This document shows, in pieces, positions 13,786 through 28,300 of a DNA stretch of 64,000 nt. Numbering within the stretch: position 1 is the stretch's first letter; each line of letters opens with the position of its first letter. This DNA comes from Dirofilaria immitis (taxonomy: Eukaryota; Nematoda; Chromadorea; Rhabditida; Onchocercidae), in contig JAKNDB010000068.1 in NCBI GenBank assembly GCA_024305405.1, positions 11,777,501-11,841,500 of the forward strand, in the 5' to 3' direction. A model generated the notes under the pieces. The model searched no databases. It had not been told where the DNA came from and worked only from the letters and a program-made list of their open reading frames with translations. The translations under genes and the position numbers were made by a program.

Positions 13786-15923
13786 TAGTAGGTGTTCCGA
13801 AATTTATTCGGACAAGATTTTTCATTAATTAGGCTTCTTAAAATTGAATTTTCAAACTACGATTCGCATTTTTCCCACCATAAATTTTAAAACAACTTCT
13901 AAAAATATAAAGTAAAGTGTTAGGAATGTGATTTGTTAATTCTTGTGAAGAATAAGATTTGTATTATGAAATAAAAGGAAAAATAAAAAAGTTAAAATTG
14001 CCGAATTTTATCAGGTTCTTTTTTTCCTTCATGTTTTGAACTGTATATAATAAATTCAAGTATTGAGTGACTAAAATTAGTTTTATATGTAATTTAAAAG
14101 TTGTTTCTGTGATTCATTTCAGTTTGATTTATATCGGAATTGATGTTTGTTTGGATGTAATCCTTTTTATTTTTATTTTGTTGTTAAATATTTCGGGATG
14201 TAATTTTAATTGATTGGTTGGGAATTTACTTTTAATACACATATAGCATGGAAATTAAAGAAATAATGAAGAATTTATTGATCCACTTTTATGGCTTTTA
14301 GTATTCTTCAATTCCAAAGAAAATTTCATGAACGAGCGCGTACAAACGCATTCGTTCCTTACCTCTTTTTGCATTCATTTATGATTCCGTGGTCGCCGCT
14401 TTTTTCTTCTACTTTTTATAAATAAGAATGGCGGTGATTACTATGCTTTTCGTTTCTTTTTCCGGCTGTTTAAGAAATGCTGTTTCCACTCATTCTGTAA
14501 CTTGGTGAAATTCCGTCCTTTTTTCTTTTGGAGTTTGTTTCAGAATAGATAAATTATTTAATTACTTTCGAAGTCCTGATAATTTCTAGAAATTTTATTT
14601 TTATCCGCTTTTCTTTGAAGATAGTTACGCAGTGGAAGGAACTCCGTTTTAAATGAAAAGTATGTTCAATTGACGTTAATAAGTCAATCATCTTCTTTGC
14701 CATGAAACTCATTCTGATTTATTGCTTTGACTTTGATAATAAAGTGGGAGGTTTTTTTTGTTTTTATTAATAGCAACGTTTTGGCTCAAATATAATATAG
14801 TCACGATTAAAATTACTTAACAACCCGCACTGTAATTTTTTTACGCGTTTTCATTGATTGGTGAAATTTTGTTCGTCTTCCTTTTTTCCCAGTATGTTGG
14901 AAAGTTTAAATAATCAGTTCATCTGTAAGGATAATTATCATTTGCAGATAGAATTGATTGTTTTGCTTTAAATTGTATTACCATCCTCCTAATAATAATG
15001 AAGCATCTTCAAGGATTAATTTTGATCTTAATTTCATTTTATTTTTAAAAGAAAAATTTGATTTGTCATAATTGTTCATTTTTACGTCTTGAATTTGAAG
15101 CATTTTCGAATGTTAAAAAATTTTATTACAAGTTTATGTTTTTTTTTTCAATTTTAGCTCAATTTTTTTCAAAATTTCGATAAATTTAGCAAACAATCTT
15201 TTACGGTGAATGCCCAGGTATATCAGAATCAAAGGAATAATATTTTTATACGAGTTCTTTTTTTCTTTTTTACTGTTAATTACGATTTGTGACAAATTTA
15301 ATGAGTAAAGGCTACGAATCAGTTTGTTTATGCTTTGTTTCTGGTTCAACAGTTAAGTGTCAATAACACGAGAATTAAATTACTGAATTTTAGTGTATAG
15401 CCTCAATAAATTATCTTATACAAGAAGTGATTTCAAAAGAGCAAAGTGAAAAATTGAAAAAAGTCAATTGATTTTATAATCTTTATGAAATCCAAGATAT
15501 GAGAATGTAATGAGTGAATGGTTTCACAAAAAATATGCAATGTCGATATTTGAAACGTTCTGGGCATGTGCCACAAAATGATTAAGAGAGATGATTTGCA
15601 TCTCTACTACTATAAGTAGTAACAAGTATTTACGGTTATTTCAAATATTTAATGTTAAAAGATTTGAGATGAGGAAAAAGAAAGGAGAACGTTAGTTATA
15701 TGTTGTCTCATTTTCTTTGCATCAATCAATAATGGCAACAATAAAAGCTAACAATATATTAAGACAAGAAATCGAAATTATTTTGAATGGTTTTTTTATA
15801 AGTAATAAAGGAAGAGGTGTTAATTAAATTTAGCGAAGAAAACTTGGTAGCATTTTATTGTTTTTTTTCTTGGTGGGATTATTATATAATTTAATTACTC
15901 TTTTTCTCTATGATGACTTTTAG
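13786..15923. other. Intergenic, AT-rich
   Basis: Lies between the AF10-like gene and dephospho-CoA kinase, both on the plus strand. It holds the AF10 3' UTR with a poly(A) signal near 13970. No coding-like stretch, RNA gene or repeat was recognised in the rest. Confidence 0.6.
13970..13975 (+). terminator. Poly(A) signal of the AF10-like gene
   Basis: AATAAA lies about 185 nt after the stop codon at 13785. It is the best-placed hexamer for 3' end formation in a very A-rich tract, so chance occurrence cannot be excluded. Confidence 0.4.
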
Positions 15924-15952
15924 AGGCTATTGTGACTGTGACGAAGTATAAT
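15924..15952 (+). promoter_or_regulatory. Short 5' UTR after a probable trans-splice acceptor (dephospho-CoA kinase)
   Basis: A TTTTAG acceptor ends at 15923 with no coding exon found before it. The ATG follows 29 nt later. This is the arrangement expected when a nematode spliced leader is joined to the first exon. Confidence 0.4.
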
Positions 15953-17888
15953 ATGTATCTGGTCGGTTTAACTGGTGGTATAGCAACTGGTAAAAGTACT
16001 GTTTCACAAATTTTTATTGAAAATCATATTTCTATTATTGACTCAGATTTGATCGCGCGTGAAGGTATGAATTTCTTATAATTGTAATGGAAGGAATAAA
16101 TAACTCATTTATTTGATGATAATAATATTTATTGCTATTGATAAATGATACGAAAGACATGAAAATTTGAGGTTATTTTTTTATTTTTTCAGTCTAAAAA
16201 TATATATTATTTACAAAAAACGATTTGTATAACGTGTTTGCATAAATTTGTCACGAACGTTAGGGTCTTATAAAACTAAAGAACTTAGTAATAATCTTTA
16301 TATTATCTAAATACATATAATGTCTATCTTTTAAATTGTCAATTTAAGTAGTGATATTTTCACGTCTTTGATAACATTTTTAGTATGCTATGATATCACT
16401 AAAGTCTACCTAATTTATTGTAAAATTCAAAAGTATGACGATACCTCCGAGTTTTTTCTATCGTTTCTTATTAGCTAGCGTTTTGAATTTTTCATTTTCT
16501 TTTGTCATGCCAAAATAAAATAAAATGCAGTTTATTGTTGAGTTTCAACATGAATTGCAATGAATATATGCATAATAAAATTAAAATTATAATATCAAGG
16601 AAATTGTGAAAATATTAGACGAAAACTTTGTGATAATTAATAAATTTTGAATGTATAACACGAAGAAAAAGAAAATGATAAATAGAAGAAATTATTGAAA
16701 TGAATTCGTATCACTAAAACATAATCTTATTTAATCATTAATTCATGTTACAGTTGTTGCACCAGGTGAAAATGCATATAAAAAGTTACGTCAACATTTT
16801 GATAATGAATATTTTGATAGTGTAAGCGGTGAGGTGCTGAGAAAGAAGCTTGGTAATTTGGTCTTCTCTGATGAAAATGTAATTTTTCTTTTCCCATATT
16901 TTTTTCGTCGTTTAGACATGATCAGTATCTTATATTCCGTAAAAGCTTGAAATTTTATCGTGCTTAAATTAGTTCCAGACTCGTCATTTGGTGAATTCAA
17001 TTATACATCCTGAAATACGTAAAGTCATAGCATTTCGAATTCTACAACATTTCTTCCGTGGTGAAAAATTCGTTGTTCTAGATCTTCCATTGCTTTTTGA
17101 AGCTGGTTATGCAAAGATTTTGCAAAAATAATATTGGTAGATTGGTAAGTTTAAAGTTTAAATATTTATACATTACATTACTGCTGTATGTCCAATATTT
17201 TAGCACTATGTTTGGAGGAATAATTTTGCCGGTTGTTTTAGAGAAATTTTAAAATAGAATAGTTGAATTATAATTTATAAAAAAGAAAGAAAGCATAAAT
17301 AATCTGATCAACATATTACATCAAAATTTCCCTCGTTGCAATACGAGAAGTTATAGATTTTGATTATGATTTGTTGAAGAAAGAAATAGTTTAAGATTTT
17401 AACTTTTATTTTATATTTCACTTTTTCTTTAACATATTGTAATAAATGACTGAAAACGGTTCTTTTATATATAACTATGATATTTTAATAAATAAATGAT
17501 GCTTTTTTGTAACATGGGAATGTATAAATTAGTAACAAAAATAATGGATAATTGCATCATCATCTTTCTTTCACATCTTTTTTCCAGTCTCGAAGATATT
17601 CAGCTAAAACGGTTGCAACAGCGCGATAATATTGATGAGGAAGCTGCTCAAAAACGGATAAAAATACAGTATTCGATGTCTGATAAACGTCTTCGTGCGA
17701 CTCATATTGTGAATAATAGTGGCGATATTGAAGAGACGCGAGTTCAAGTGCTTAATTTAATTCGAGAATTTAACGCATCCAAATTACATCTAGTTGTTCG
17801 AGCTGTTCTGCTATTTATATTACTTTTGTTCTTCCTTTTAAACTATTTACTATATCATATTATATTATTATCATTATCTGATGAGTGA
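15953..17888 (+). CDS. dcakd: Dephospho-CoA kinase, DCAKD type with C-terminal membrane helix
   Basis: Four exons: 15953-16064, 16754-16878, 16979-17144 and 17588-17888, 234 residues, against 231 in human DCAKD. The family phosphorylates the ribose 3'-OH of dephospho-CoA with ATP, the last step of CoA synthesis. Visible marks are the P-loop [12 protein letters not shown] (residues 5-16), DSDLIAR (Walker-like acidic segment), [19 protein letters not shown] and the lid-region RLQQRD. The last 30 residues are strongly hydrophobic ([16 protein letters not shown]), as in the membrane-anchored eukaryotic form. The frame breaks once at the A run 17124-17128. One extra A restores the strand IILVDC and makes the phase match the last exon, so I read it as a sequence error. 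ATG 15953 is chosen because it sits right before the P-loop. Confidence 0.93.
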
Positions 17889-20800
17889 TTTCTACTGCTG
17901 ACCTCAGTTGAACTTTGAAAGGAAAAATGGTTCAAAAAAATGATAAATTTAGAAATGAAAGTATGATACTTCTTTTACGTTTTCAGTTGTTTGTATTGAT
18001 TCTCCTTTATAATAAATGGTCTCAAAATATGATTAATTTCGTATAATGAATTCTTTAAAGTAATAGATAAAATTCTTCTTAGTTTTTCGTCTATAATACA
18101 TCAAAATTTTTTTAAAACAAAATATTTGTGAAGAGATGAAGAAATAAAAAAAGAAAAATTTCGAGAAGATCGAGAATATTCTTGTCTTTTTTGAGTATTA
18201 AAATTTAACAGAAGATACACATCAGAAGAAACTGACTGATTGGTCCAATATCTTTCTCAATGATATCGATCATTTCAATAGCATTGAATATATGCTACAG
18301 TATACAAGTTATCATCATACATCGTTTATTTCAATTCCAGAATTTGTCAAGAGTTTATCTCAAGTTTTTCCTTTCTTCTTCTTTTTACAGTTCTTTTATT
18401 CTCAAGTATTGATGAAATATTATGCTGAAATAGAAATACTTTTATGGGAATAAGTTAAAAATAGCGGATCATTCGTTGTAATGATCACATTATCAGCTTT
18501 TTATCCGTAGCTCATTTTAACAATGAAATTATCATTTATCCTTTCTACTCATATTTAGCAATGAAATTGTTATTCTATCCATCGTCCATTGCAAGGATGA
18601 AATGATTCATTATTTCTATATTAACATGATTTAAAGAAATTGCCAAAATTTGAAAAAATTCTTTTCATATGTAAGTATATTATTTAATCATGTTTTGTTT
18701 ATTTAATGATTTAATGGTGTATTGTTGATTTTATGTTTGTTTATTTGGTAATATTTTCAAACAAGACCGTATGAATAACGAAGTTCTCTTTCATCATTTT
18801 ATTTTTATCTCTAATTCTCTTTAAATCTCATTTTTTTCTCGTTTTCATACGCCCTCCCTTTTTAATTAATTAAAAAAATTTCCAATTCTTCTATGTGGCC
18901 TATTTGTTACTGTCATTTTTTTATCCGATCATTTCTTAATTTTTATTTCATACTGATACATTTATTTATGAAATAATCTCTTATATTCCTCTTCTGCTTC
19001 TCGAATTTTCATTTTATTCAAGTGAAAGAAGCGAAAAGATATCCCATAATTTTTAGAAATTTATCTTGGAATTAGCAGTAAGCAAAAAATATGAGAATAA
19101 TTGTTTTTTCATCTATTTCCATTTTTCAGAATGATTTCCTAGAATGGAATAATGATAAAAGATGAAGAAAGTAAACGATAACTTTTCACCACTGCATTGT
19201 TATAAAATAGGGAGAGAGAGGAAGGAAAGAAGGAAATAGTTATATTAGAATTTTAATACGTGGAATTGTGTTTTTCCTTTCTTCAAGGTTGATTTTTTTC
19301 TTTGGGGGAATAACATTAAAAGACGATATATTACTTTAATTTGGAGCTAATTTGCAATATGTACAATTTGAATGGATTTACTTCATTCAAAATCAATCGA
19401 ATTTCGAATTTGCAAATTCAGATTTCAAATTTAAGAGCTTTTCATTTCAGGAAAATTTTTAAAGTTCAATAGCATTATTAACATGCAGTAATATTATAAT
19501 TTCAATAGTTAAATTCTAATAACTTTTTTCTACGGAGTTTATCAATCAAATTAGCTTTTTTGATTACAACAGTTTTATCTTATCATAATCAAATTAATTA
19601 GTTTGGAAAGAAAAATAAAAAAGGAAGCAGACGCTATGTTTTCAGGTCTAAAACAAACTTGCATTTTTTATTTGCTAAAAATTTGTCATCAAGTAAGTCT
19701 AATTTAATGTAAATTTATGTCAATTAAAATTATGCTACGATAATAATATTTGTACCTGAGCAAGTGCTAAACATAAGCAGATTCAATATAGTTGTTATCC
19801 TCTTAACATAACAGTCATGATTTGAATAATTACTTTTTTTGTAGTAAATTAAGAGTTAAGCATTTATTCACAATTTCATGATTGAATTGAAAATAGGATT
19901 AAATGGAAAATAGCATAATAGATGGTTTATAAATGTAATAAAATATAAACAATATAATAGGAGAGTGATAATGAAATGGAAAAAATGCGATGTAAATAAA
20001 TGAAAGAAATTGGAAATCGTTGAATGATAATGGATGAATAGACATTAAGTGCTATATATAATATTGCTAATATCTATAAAAGGTCCGAGAAAAAAAAGCA
20101 ACAGTGTAAAAGATCATTTCGTGGTCATATCATATCATCAAATTTTATTTCCTCTTTTTAGGATGTGAATACTTCAATGGAAAGGAGTGGAAGAAGGTAC
20201 GAGTCAATAAAAATAGAGATATAATATTTGGTAGCGATCATTCAATAGTGAAAAAGATAACGAAAAACGATTGGTAAATTTTTCAATTATTCAGATAAAT
20301 TCAAATAAAAATTTCGGTATGAAATGCTACATAGAATCTATCACTGTTACTGATAAATATATATCTTCTATATGTCATACTTTTTGATTACTATAATTAA
20401 TTCCATATTTATGGTTTTATAGCTGCTACGAAAATGAAAAATGTGCAACAAATTCTCATTGAATTATTATAAAAATTTGGATGTATTTTTCATTATTGTA
20501 TATTGAATTATGAAAGCTATCAAACATATTGCAGAATCAATTAAACACTAATAAGCTATTAATTAAATCAAACAAAATTTCTGTTGTAATCCAATAAATT
20601 ATCATGTTCGAACTAATTCGACGACTTGTCGTTATTGCCAAAAAAACGGATGTAATTTTTTATTATTATTAAGTGTCAGTAAGCATTTATAATAATCATC
20701 ACTCTTAAATAAAGAATTGATACGGTAGACGCAGTACAGTAATACAATTAACAACAAAATATTCGAGATTAAAATAAATTTAATGAAAAATGTAATGCAA

Positions 20801-23800
20801 AGATGTCCATGAACCTTCCTTTGATAAAGAAATAATTTGAAAATTTATTTTTGCGATGCATTGAAAAAATAGTAATAGCATGTATTGCAAATTCAAGTTA
20901 TACTTTAACCTTCATGAGATTATAAAAGTCTGGTGCGCTTTATACAGTATCAGTAAAAAATATCATAATTACTATAGATATTATAAATTCTGGAAATTTC
21001 TCCTTTTAACTGTGTAGAGACTTATTGTTATTATTTAATTTCATTTTTGGCTGATCAATTATTATTAAAATTTCTTACTATTTGAATAAATAAAATATTC
21101 TTTACTTTTTTTATTGTAGAAACATCTAATAATTCCTACAAATAATTTAGTTTTTATTTAAAGCTATTAAGTTAGCATATAAAATGAAATAATCAAAAGA
21201 TTCTTCAACTACTAATAATTTTCATACTTCAATAAAAAGCAAAAATTTGGAAAAGGAGAGGTAGAAAATTGTTAAAACTGTCAAATTATAATTATAAATA
21301 ATCTTAAAATATATACAGTGTATGTATATGGAAAATTATTTCATCATAATGTTTAATTAAACGTTTCTTAATTTTATTTAATTTTTGAAATTAAAAATGC
21401 AAATTTTTAATTTCAAACTATTTACAAATAAGAGACAAAAGGAATTTTTTAAATTAAAGATGCAAATTTTTAAATAATTTATTAATAATAAAAAAGCTTT
21501 ATTTCCAACTATATCTTACAATAATTTTTGTTATTATAAGAGATATATCCATTAAAAAAAACAATGAAATTTATTTTTCTTTTTTCAACTACAAATACTC
21601 TCAACATATGAATTTTGTTTGCTATTGAAAATTGTTCTGTCGGAATATTATCAGCGCACATTTCTCGTTCATTTTGTTCTTTTATCTTTTTTTTGCTTCC
21701 GAAAAATTTTTTAAAATCAGAAAAATTTTAAAAAAGACAAAAGTTGGGCTAAAAATTGTATTAATTCTGTGTTTTAATTAAAATTTTCTTTCCTTTTTCA
21801 GTGAGGAAACGTTTCCATTTTTTCTCGCTAAAATTGTAATATCCAAAAAAAAATCAATAATAATTTATTATGATTATTAATTTACCTATAATCAAGTGTT
21901 ATAATTGTTATAATCAGTTCTTACAATAATTAATTCATCGTTCACAATAAATAAATAATATTATCATTTCAACAATATTTCAAAAAAACTTTTCATATTT
22001 GGAATATCGAAATTGATAAAAATTATTATAAAGTACTAATGGAAATTTGGATATTTTAAAATTTGGTACGAACTAATTTATGTTTATATGAAATTTAAAT
22101 GTCAAACGGTATGTCACCTATCATTCTCTTCCTCCATAATCGTTGTCTACTTTATCTACTATCATTATATGTGATATGAGCCAAAGTGTCATTAGTTTTA
22201 GTTTGGATGAAATGATCATATTTTGCCATTTTATTTGTAAAACATCATAATCACTTATGATTTCTTTAAAAATTTATTTCATTCGGATTAACTTGAAATA
22301 TTTTAAATTATTGGTAAAATTTTATTAATTAAAAGCAATACATATTATTCCATCAAAATATTTTATGTTATACAGTATTTTCTTATAAAAATTGTTCCAC
22401 TCTGATCACTTTTATATTATTTTTCTTCACTTATCGATAAAATGCATACTTGTTGACTTATTTGAAAAATAAGAAAACGAACGACTTCATATTTTTTTTA
22501 AAGTCAATAGATGTCATTTTTGTCAACATTTTTTCGAAAAATTTTTTTTTATCTGACGGATTGGAGATAATTTTTGATTTCTTGTGATGCAAAAATAATT
22601 TCTTATCAATTTATTCGAAATTTCAAATGAATTTCAAATTTTTTGCATTTAAAATATTTAAACTTTTAAAACAAGAAAATTTGAAAATAATGCAAAATTT
22701 ATTTTAATCAAATGAAAAAGACTTATTACATGTAAGTAAAGAATGAACAATTTAATGATACTTAAATAATTCGGAAAAAAATTAATAGAATATAATTACT
22801 ATTTTTGGTGCAGAATTAAGCAAAAAAAAATGATAAAAAGCTTTTGAAATAATAATGCAAAATATTACAAATTAATTATTTTTTCAAATGATTATATTCA
22901 ACGTTTTATTATAAAATTAATAATGAATTGAGCATAAAATATTTGATTGTTCATTTATTCATTTTGACAATAAAGCAGAATAAATTTGAATGCTAAATGA
23001 TATATCGATTAGTAATTACTTATTATATTTTTCAAATTCAAATTTTCATTTCACAATTCACAATTATCAAAATTCTTTACATAATTGATTGATCCCATTT
23101 AACAAATAATAGCATTTTTTAATTCCTAATATTCGTATAACTATTTCATCGAAAACAAACTATTTATGGTTTCATTTATGGTTGCAATTATTTCATTGAT
23201 TGTTGGAATTTTTGTTTCACATTAAATTTGATTCAATTCTAAAAATAAAATATTAAAATTTCATATTTAACTATTATTGCGATTGAATTTTATTATCGTT
23301 TTATCAAAATTCATTCACAGCTGTTTCATTTATAGGCGTAACCCATTCATCACATTCCTTGTCTTCTATATTCTTTCCTTTTTTTTTTGAAAACTGAAAA
23401 AATTTTTTCAACATTTTTTGTTGTTGTTGTTGTTTAGTCAGTTGCATTGATTGATTCATAGATACTCATTTTCATTTCCCTTTCTATTGTTTTTCTCCCA
23501 AATATACCTATGATTAAGCTTATGAAATAACTTTTAATAATTTAAAATGATCTTTCATTTTATCTTTTATCACATTTTTACGAAAAACAAAAAGTGACAA
23601 AAAGCCAAATTCGAAAATTTTTAGTATTTTGCAAAAAAAAATATTTTTTTGTGTATTTAAAAAAATAAAATAACAAAAAGAGTTCAAACAATTTGCTGTA
23701 AACTCAAATTATTAAATTATTTTAATAATATTTAATAAAATCTATTCAAAATTGCGGAAAAAATTTAGCTTAAAAAAGTTCAAATTTATTTATTCATTTG

Positions 23801-24335
23801 ATACAAAACATCATCCAAGTGAAATTATTTTGGCTAGAAAACAGGATTTTTTTGATTGATTTGCAAAATAGAAGGTTCATTTTGTGCATTCATTCGAGAA
23901 TGTCTCTTAATAGTTTTCGAGAAAAAAAAGTGAAAAAACAGGTTTCTATAAAACTTCTTTAAATTTTGTTATATGTATATATATGTATGTATTATTTTAT
24001 ATATTTTTCATGTTATAAAAGAAAATTTTTTCCGTTTTTAGAAAAATTTTTCAATTCGATTTGAAATTTTCATTAATTCTTTTTTTGTCGCTTTTTTTTA
24101 TAAATCTTTTGAAATGAAAAACTATGTATTTTTCTCTTTTTCCTTTCAATCTTTCTTTCCATTTATTTTAATTGTTTTCTTCATGTCATCAGAGGAAATT
24201 TTTGGAAAAATCTTTTTATTTCATTCAAAATTTTCATTAATTTTTTTGCTACCATTTTTTCATATTTGAAATAGAAATACTGTAATTTTAATTTGTAATT
24301 GCTTCAAAAGAACTTTATCAATTTATTTGTTACAG
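17889..24335. other. 6.4 kb AT-rich stretch without a recognisable gene
   Basis: Begins with the kinase 3' UTR (AATAAA at 18011). The rest is A/T tracts with stops in all frames. The only gene-like items are a 35-nt microexon candidate at 20162-20196 and weaker acceptor-plus-ORF fragments near 19131 and 21802, none of which I could join into a gene. Confidence 0.6.
20162..20196 (+). other. Possible orphan microexon
   Basis: TTTTTAG precedes and GTACGA follows a 35-nt segment reading (x)CEYFNGKEWKK in one open phase. Its G+C and codon look exceed the surroundings. No partner exon was found, so it may be chance. Confidence 0.2.
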
Positions 24336-24348
24336 ATTTCGAAGCAAG

Positions 24349-24733
24349 ATGGACAAAAAATTAACTCTAATTGGTGAATTAATTAATGAAATCAAAAAAT
24401 CGAGAAATAATTCATATTGTTTACAACATGAACAACTTTTTCGGGCAAATATTATGGTCGATGATATCATTCAGGTAAATCAGAAAAGTTTATGATGAAA
24501 TTTATAAATTTTTGAAGGGATAATTTGAGCATATTTAACTATATTAATTGAATTTATGAATTTTAATATTTGCTTTTCAGAAATTAATTAATTTGCGTAA
24601 TTTGTACAATAATATCTCTTTGAATGCTACGAAAGATGGATATTATGATAAGTTATTGGTAAACACTGATATACAACAGTATTTGCCTCATCATGGGAAT
24701 AATATTTATGGTTTAATTTTGATAAAATTCTGA
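24349..24733 (+). CDS. Possible small protein of 92 residues, function unknown
   Basis: Two exons, 24349-24474 and 24581-24733, joined in phase 0 by a GTAAAT...TTTTCAG intron, with an acceptor (TTACAG, ends 24335) 13 nt before the ATG. The product begins MDKKLTLIGELINEIKKS and is charged and probably helical, with no signal peptide or motif I know. AATAAA-rich sequence follows the stop. Alternatively the second exon uses GTAAAC at 24661 as a donor and joins the gene starting at 25334, but the phases do not match without a base change. I cannot decide between an independent small gene and 5' exons of the neighbour. Confidence 0.4.
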
Positions 24734-25104
24734 AAATAAAATAAAAGATGAATAGGTTGAAATATCAAATTAATCAAATTTTGCCGAACATTTTCTACTT
24801 TATTTCAAAAATTTACAATCAAAATTGGATATTAAACTTAAATTATAATAATTTACAAGTCGTAGTTTATGATAACACTCTAACAGGTTGATGTAAAAAA
24901 TTTTTTTCTTTCTCATTTATTTTGATTGTGGATAGGAAGGTATTTAAGAAATTCGTTAAAAATAATATCATTTATTTTTTTTCGTTGAATTAAGAGGATT
25001 TAATAGGAAATTAAATTATAGTTAATGGGAATTATTCAATTCATTTCACATAAAATTTTGAAAATTTGTTAATACTTTATTATACAATAGTATTGATTAT
25101 ATGC

Positions 25105-25290
25105 AATGAAGCATATATCGTATAAACTTGCGATTAACTACTGTGCAAATTCAAGATTATGAGTTATAGATACTGTATAAACTTAGGGTAACTATATATC
25201 GTACATATTTAAATTTATACATCACAAACTTAGAATTAATTGTATCGTATAAGTTTAGGATTGGTTATATGATTATAAATGAATCGTACA
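25105..25290. repeat. Degenerate minisatellite-like repeat
   Basis: Variants of a unit resembling ATCGTATAAACTTAGGATTA recur about four to five times with substitutions and small indels, between the small candidate gene and the 14-3-3-like gene. Confidence 0.5.
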
Positions 25291-25333
25291 CAATTACTGT
25301 AAATGATAAAAGTACCATTTTTAAGCAGCGCAA

Positions 25334-28300
25334 ATGGTTAGTGTAAAAGCGGAAGCGCTCAATAATGATGATGCAAATTTAATAGAAATTGCTTATCATG
25401 CATTTAATAATGAAAATTATGCAAAATGTGTTCGAACAATTGAAAGGATTGCAACATTGCAACAAAGCAAATTAAGTCCGTAAGTTTCGATTTTAGTATT
25501 TAAACTATACAAAAATTCATCATGCTTTTATCATTTCTTTCTGGAAAATTGATTTCTTATTACGATTATGTTTGTCCTTGATTCTCCATTATAAGTAATA
25601 ACAATAATGATAATGAAGCAAAGTGATCTCTCTATCTTAGAAAGATATTTCATTTCTTCGGCAAATTTACAAATGAGAAGAATTAGGCCTAAAATTCTTA
25701 TATCATTGCGAAATTCCAATTTATATTCTAATGCGAGAGAAATGTATTGTCCAGAATTGCCGATAGATATATTTATTTTTGGTCATGATAAGTAATAAAT
25801 GTTTCAAGTAGCTATTGTAATTAAACTTTCGAAATTCTATGAAATTCCATTTCTTTTACCAATTTTTAAATTTCAAAATATTTCGTTTTTATTTTGTACA
25901 ATTCATTTCTTCAATAGATCTCAGCAAAGCTTTTTTTTCCAATAGCATTTGAGAGAAAATAAGATGTATTCATTTTAAATAATTATTTCTTGTAGAATTC
26001 TCATGGATCTATGTCATAAATCATATAAAAAGTTATCCAAAGTGCGGCATCAAATACCGATCGATTAAAATTATGTGAATGGTGGAGATTATTTGTTGGT
26101 GATTTTTCAAGTTATTCTTTTATTTTTCCTATTTTATTCATTTCTTATTTATGCCTTTTTCTTAATTTTTCATAGAGAAAAAAGATAAAAATTAGTATAA
26201 TTAAATTGCTAATTAATTCACAAGGATAAAAATATCAGTAATTTAATTGATAATTAAATTGTAATAATTGATATCACTATAATAATCGTTAGCTATCTAT
26301 GATTAATTATATCTTTTATTTATGAAATAATTTTTTTATTGTTTACTCTCTATTTTATACAGATACAATAACATCGGGCAATGCAATCTGCAAATCTTTT
26401 TTTCTCCTAGGAAAGGACTAATGATCATTTCTCGATGATGATAATGATAATTTTAATGATAACAATGTCAATAGAATTCTCGGAAATGTATCCAGCAAAT
26501 ACATATATATACTTTTTTTGTTAGAAATTTAGTAAGTTAAAAATTAAAAAAAAAAGGAATTGAATGGTTGGAAATTGCAGAATGCTGAAAATGAAAAAAA
26601 AGACTAAAATTGTGAAAAATGTGATCTTAAAAATGAAAAATAAAAATTCGAATAAAAAGTAAGACGAAGGAAAAGAGGAAGGAAGGAAGGAAGAGGGAAG
26701 ATAAATGATAGCATAAACGTTTCAATTTATTGTAATTCAAACAAAAATTTTGAAAGAAGAAAATTGAAAATGAAGTAAGTAGGAATTGAGTCAAAATGTA
26801 AACTATATGCTATAAGTGGAAATGAATGAAATGAATCGAATTGGAATTTGAAGAACGACTGAATCAAAATTAAAATGATCAAATTAAAGGATTAGTTTTG
26901 TCTTTTTTAAGAAGAAAAATGACAAGCAAACAAAATGTTTTAAATTTCAGAAAGTACAACATTGGATGATTCATCAAATGAAGCATTACTTTGTCAAATT
27001 GATTGGCGTAGTGAATGCTTACAAGAAAGACTAAAACTTACAAGATGTGTTAATGAACGGATGAGAATATCGGAATTATTAATTGTTAGTTTAATCGAAG
27101 CATATGAGGTATTAATTTTACTATGAATATTTGTAATAAATTTTTAAATGAAATTTAAATTTATAATAGTAAAATAATTTCTGATTTAAAATAAAACAAA
27201 ATTTAGGTAGCTACTCAATGTATGGCAACATTTTCAGTGGACAAATTAAAACAACGTATCGATGGATTATGTTCAATGATTAGCGATTATTTGCGCAATT
27301 TCTCTGGTAGTTATTTATTTTCGTTTTTATATTATTAAATAACATTATTTATTTATTTATTAAAAATGAATTTATTCGTTTCCCGCGGAATTAAAATTAA
27401 ATTTATTTTTTTTTTTGTAATAACAGAAGAAATATTAAATATTGCTTCTGAAATATCAGTTCAGTTCAAGTATAGTTGCATATGTCATTATAGTAATACT
27501 GTATAAATACCGTAACATGCATCAACAATTAAGAGTAATGTGAATTCAGAATTGAACAAAGTATCATTGGTAATCGAAGAAGGTATCGAACTTTTAAGGC
27601 TTATCTATAATGAAGCGAAGCATGAATTTAATACAATGGCACAAAACAAACCTAAAAATGAAGAGAAGGGAAAAAATGTTAGTGTATTTTCAATTTTTGA
27701 ATTAAAATAATAAAAATTAAATAAAGATGAAATAAAAGATTATTATAATCTATTAATAAAGAATAAAGCGATAAATATGATATTTGTGATAAAGAATGAG
27801 CATTATTCATGATCTTATTCATAAAGAAATATTTCTCTTACTCAAAATCACTCGTATTATCGTATGATAAAATTGTAAGATTTCTTTTTCATAATAATTT
27901 CTGCCACATTGTAATCAAATAAAATTATGAAAATTGGTTGAAAAAAATCAAAATGCAAAACTAAGAAAGAATATTTCATATTTGAATTTAAGAAAAAACC
28001 TACAAAAGCCATTATTTCACACTTGAAATTAAGAAAAATAGATGGACATAAGAAATGAATTGAAATTATTATTCAATACTTAATAAAATAGATTATAAAT
28101 TATATATTTATTAATATCGTACTTATTGTAAAGAATGATTGGAAATGAAATATTATTTTAAAAATTAAATATATATATTACTTAAAACATATCAAAAGTT
28201 AAAACTGCACAATTCAAATAATTCTCTCTTAAATCGATAATTTCTTTTTCTCTTTTTTTCTTCTCCTTCTCTTTATCTTTTTCTCTTCGTTTTTTTCTTC

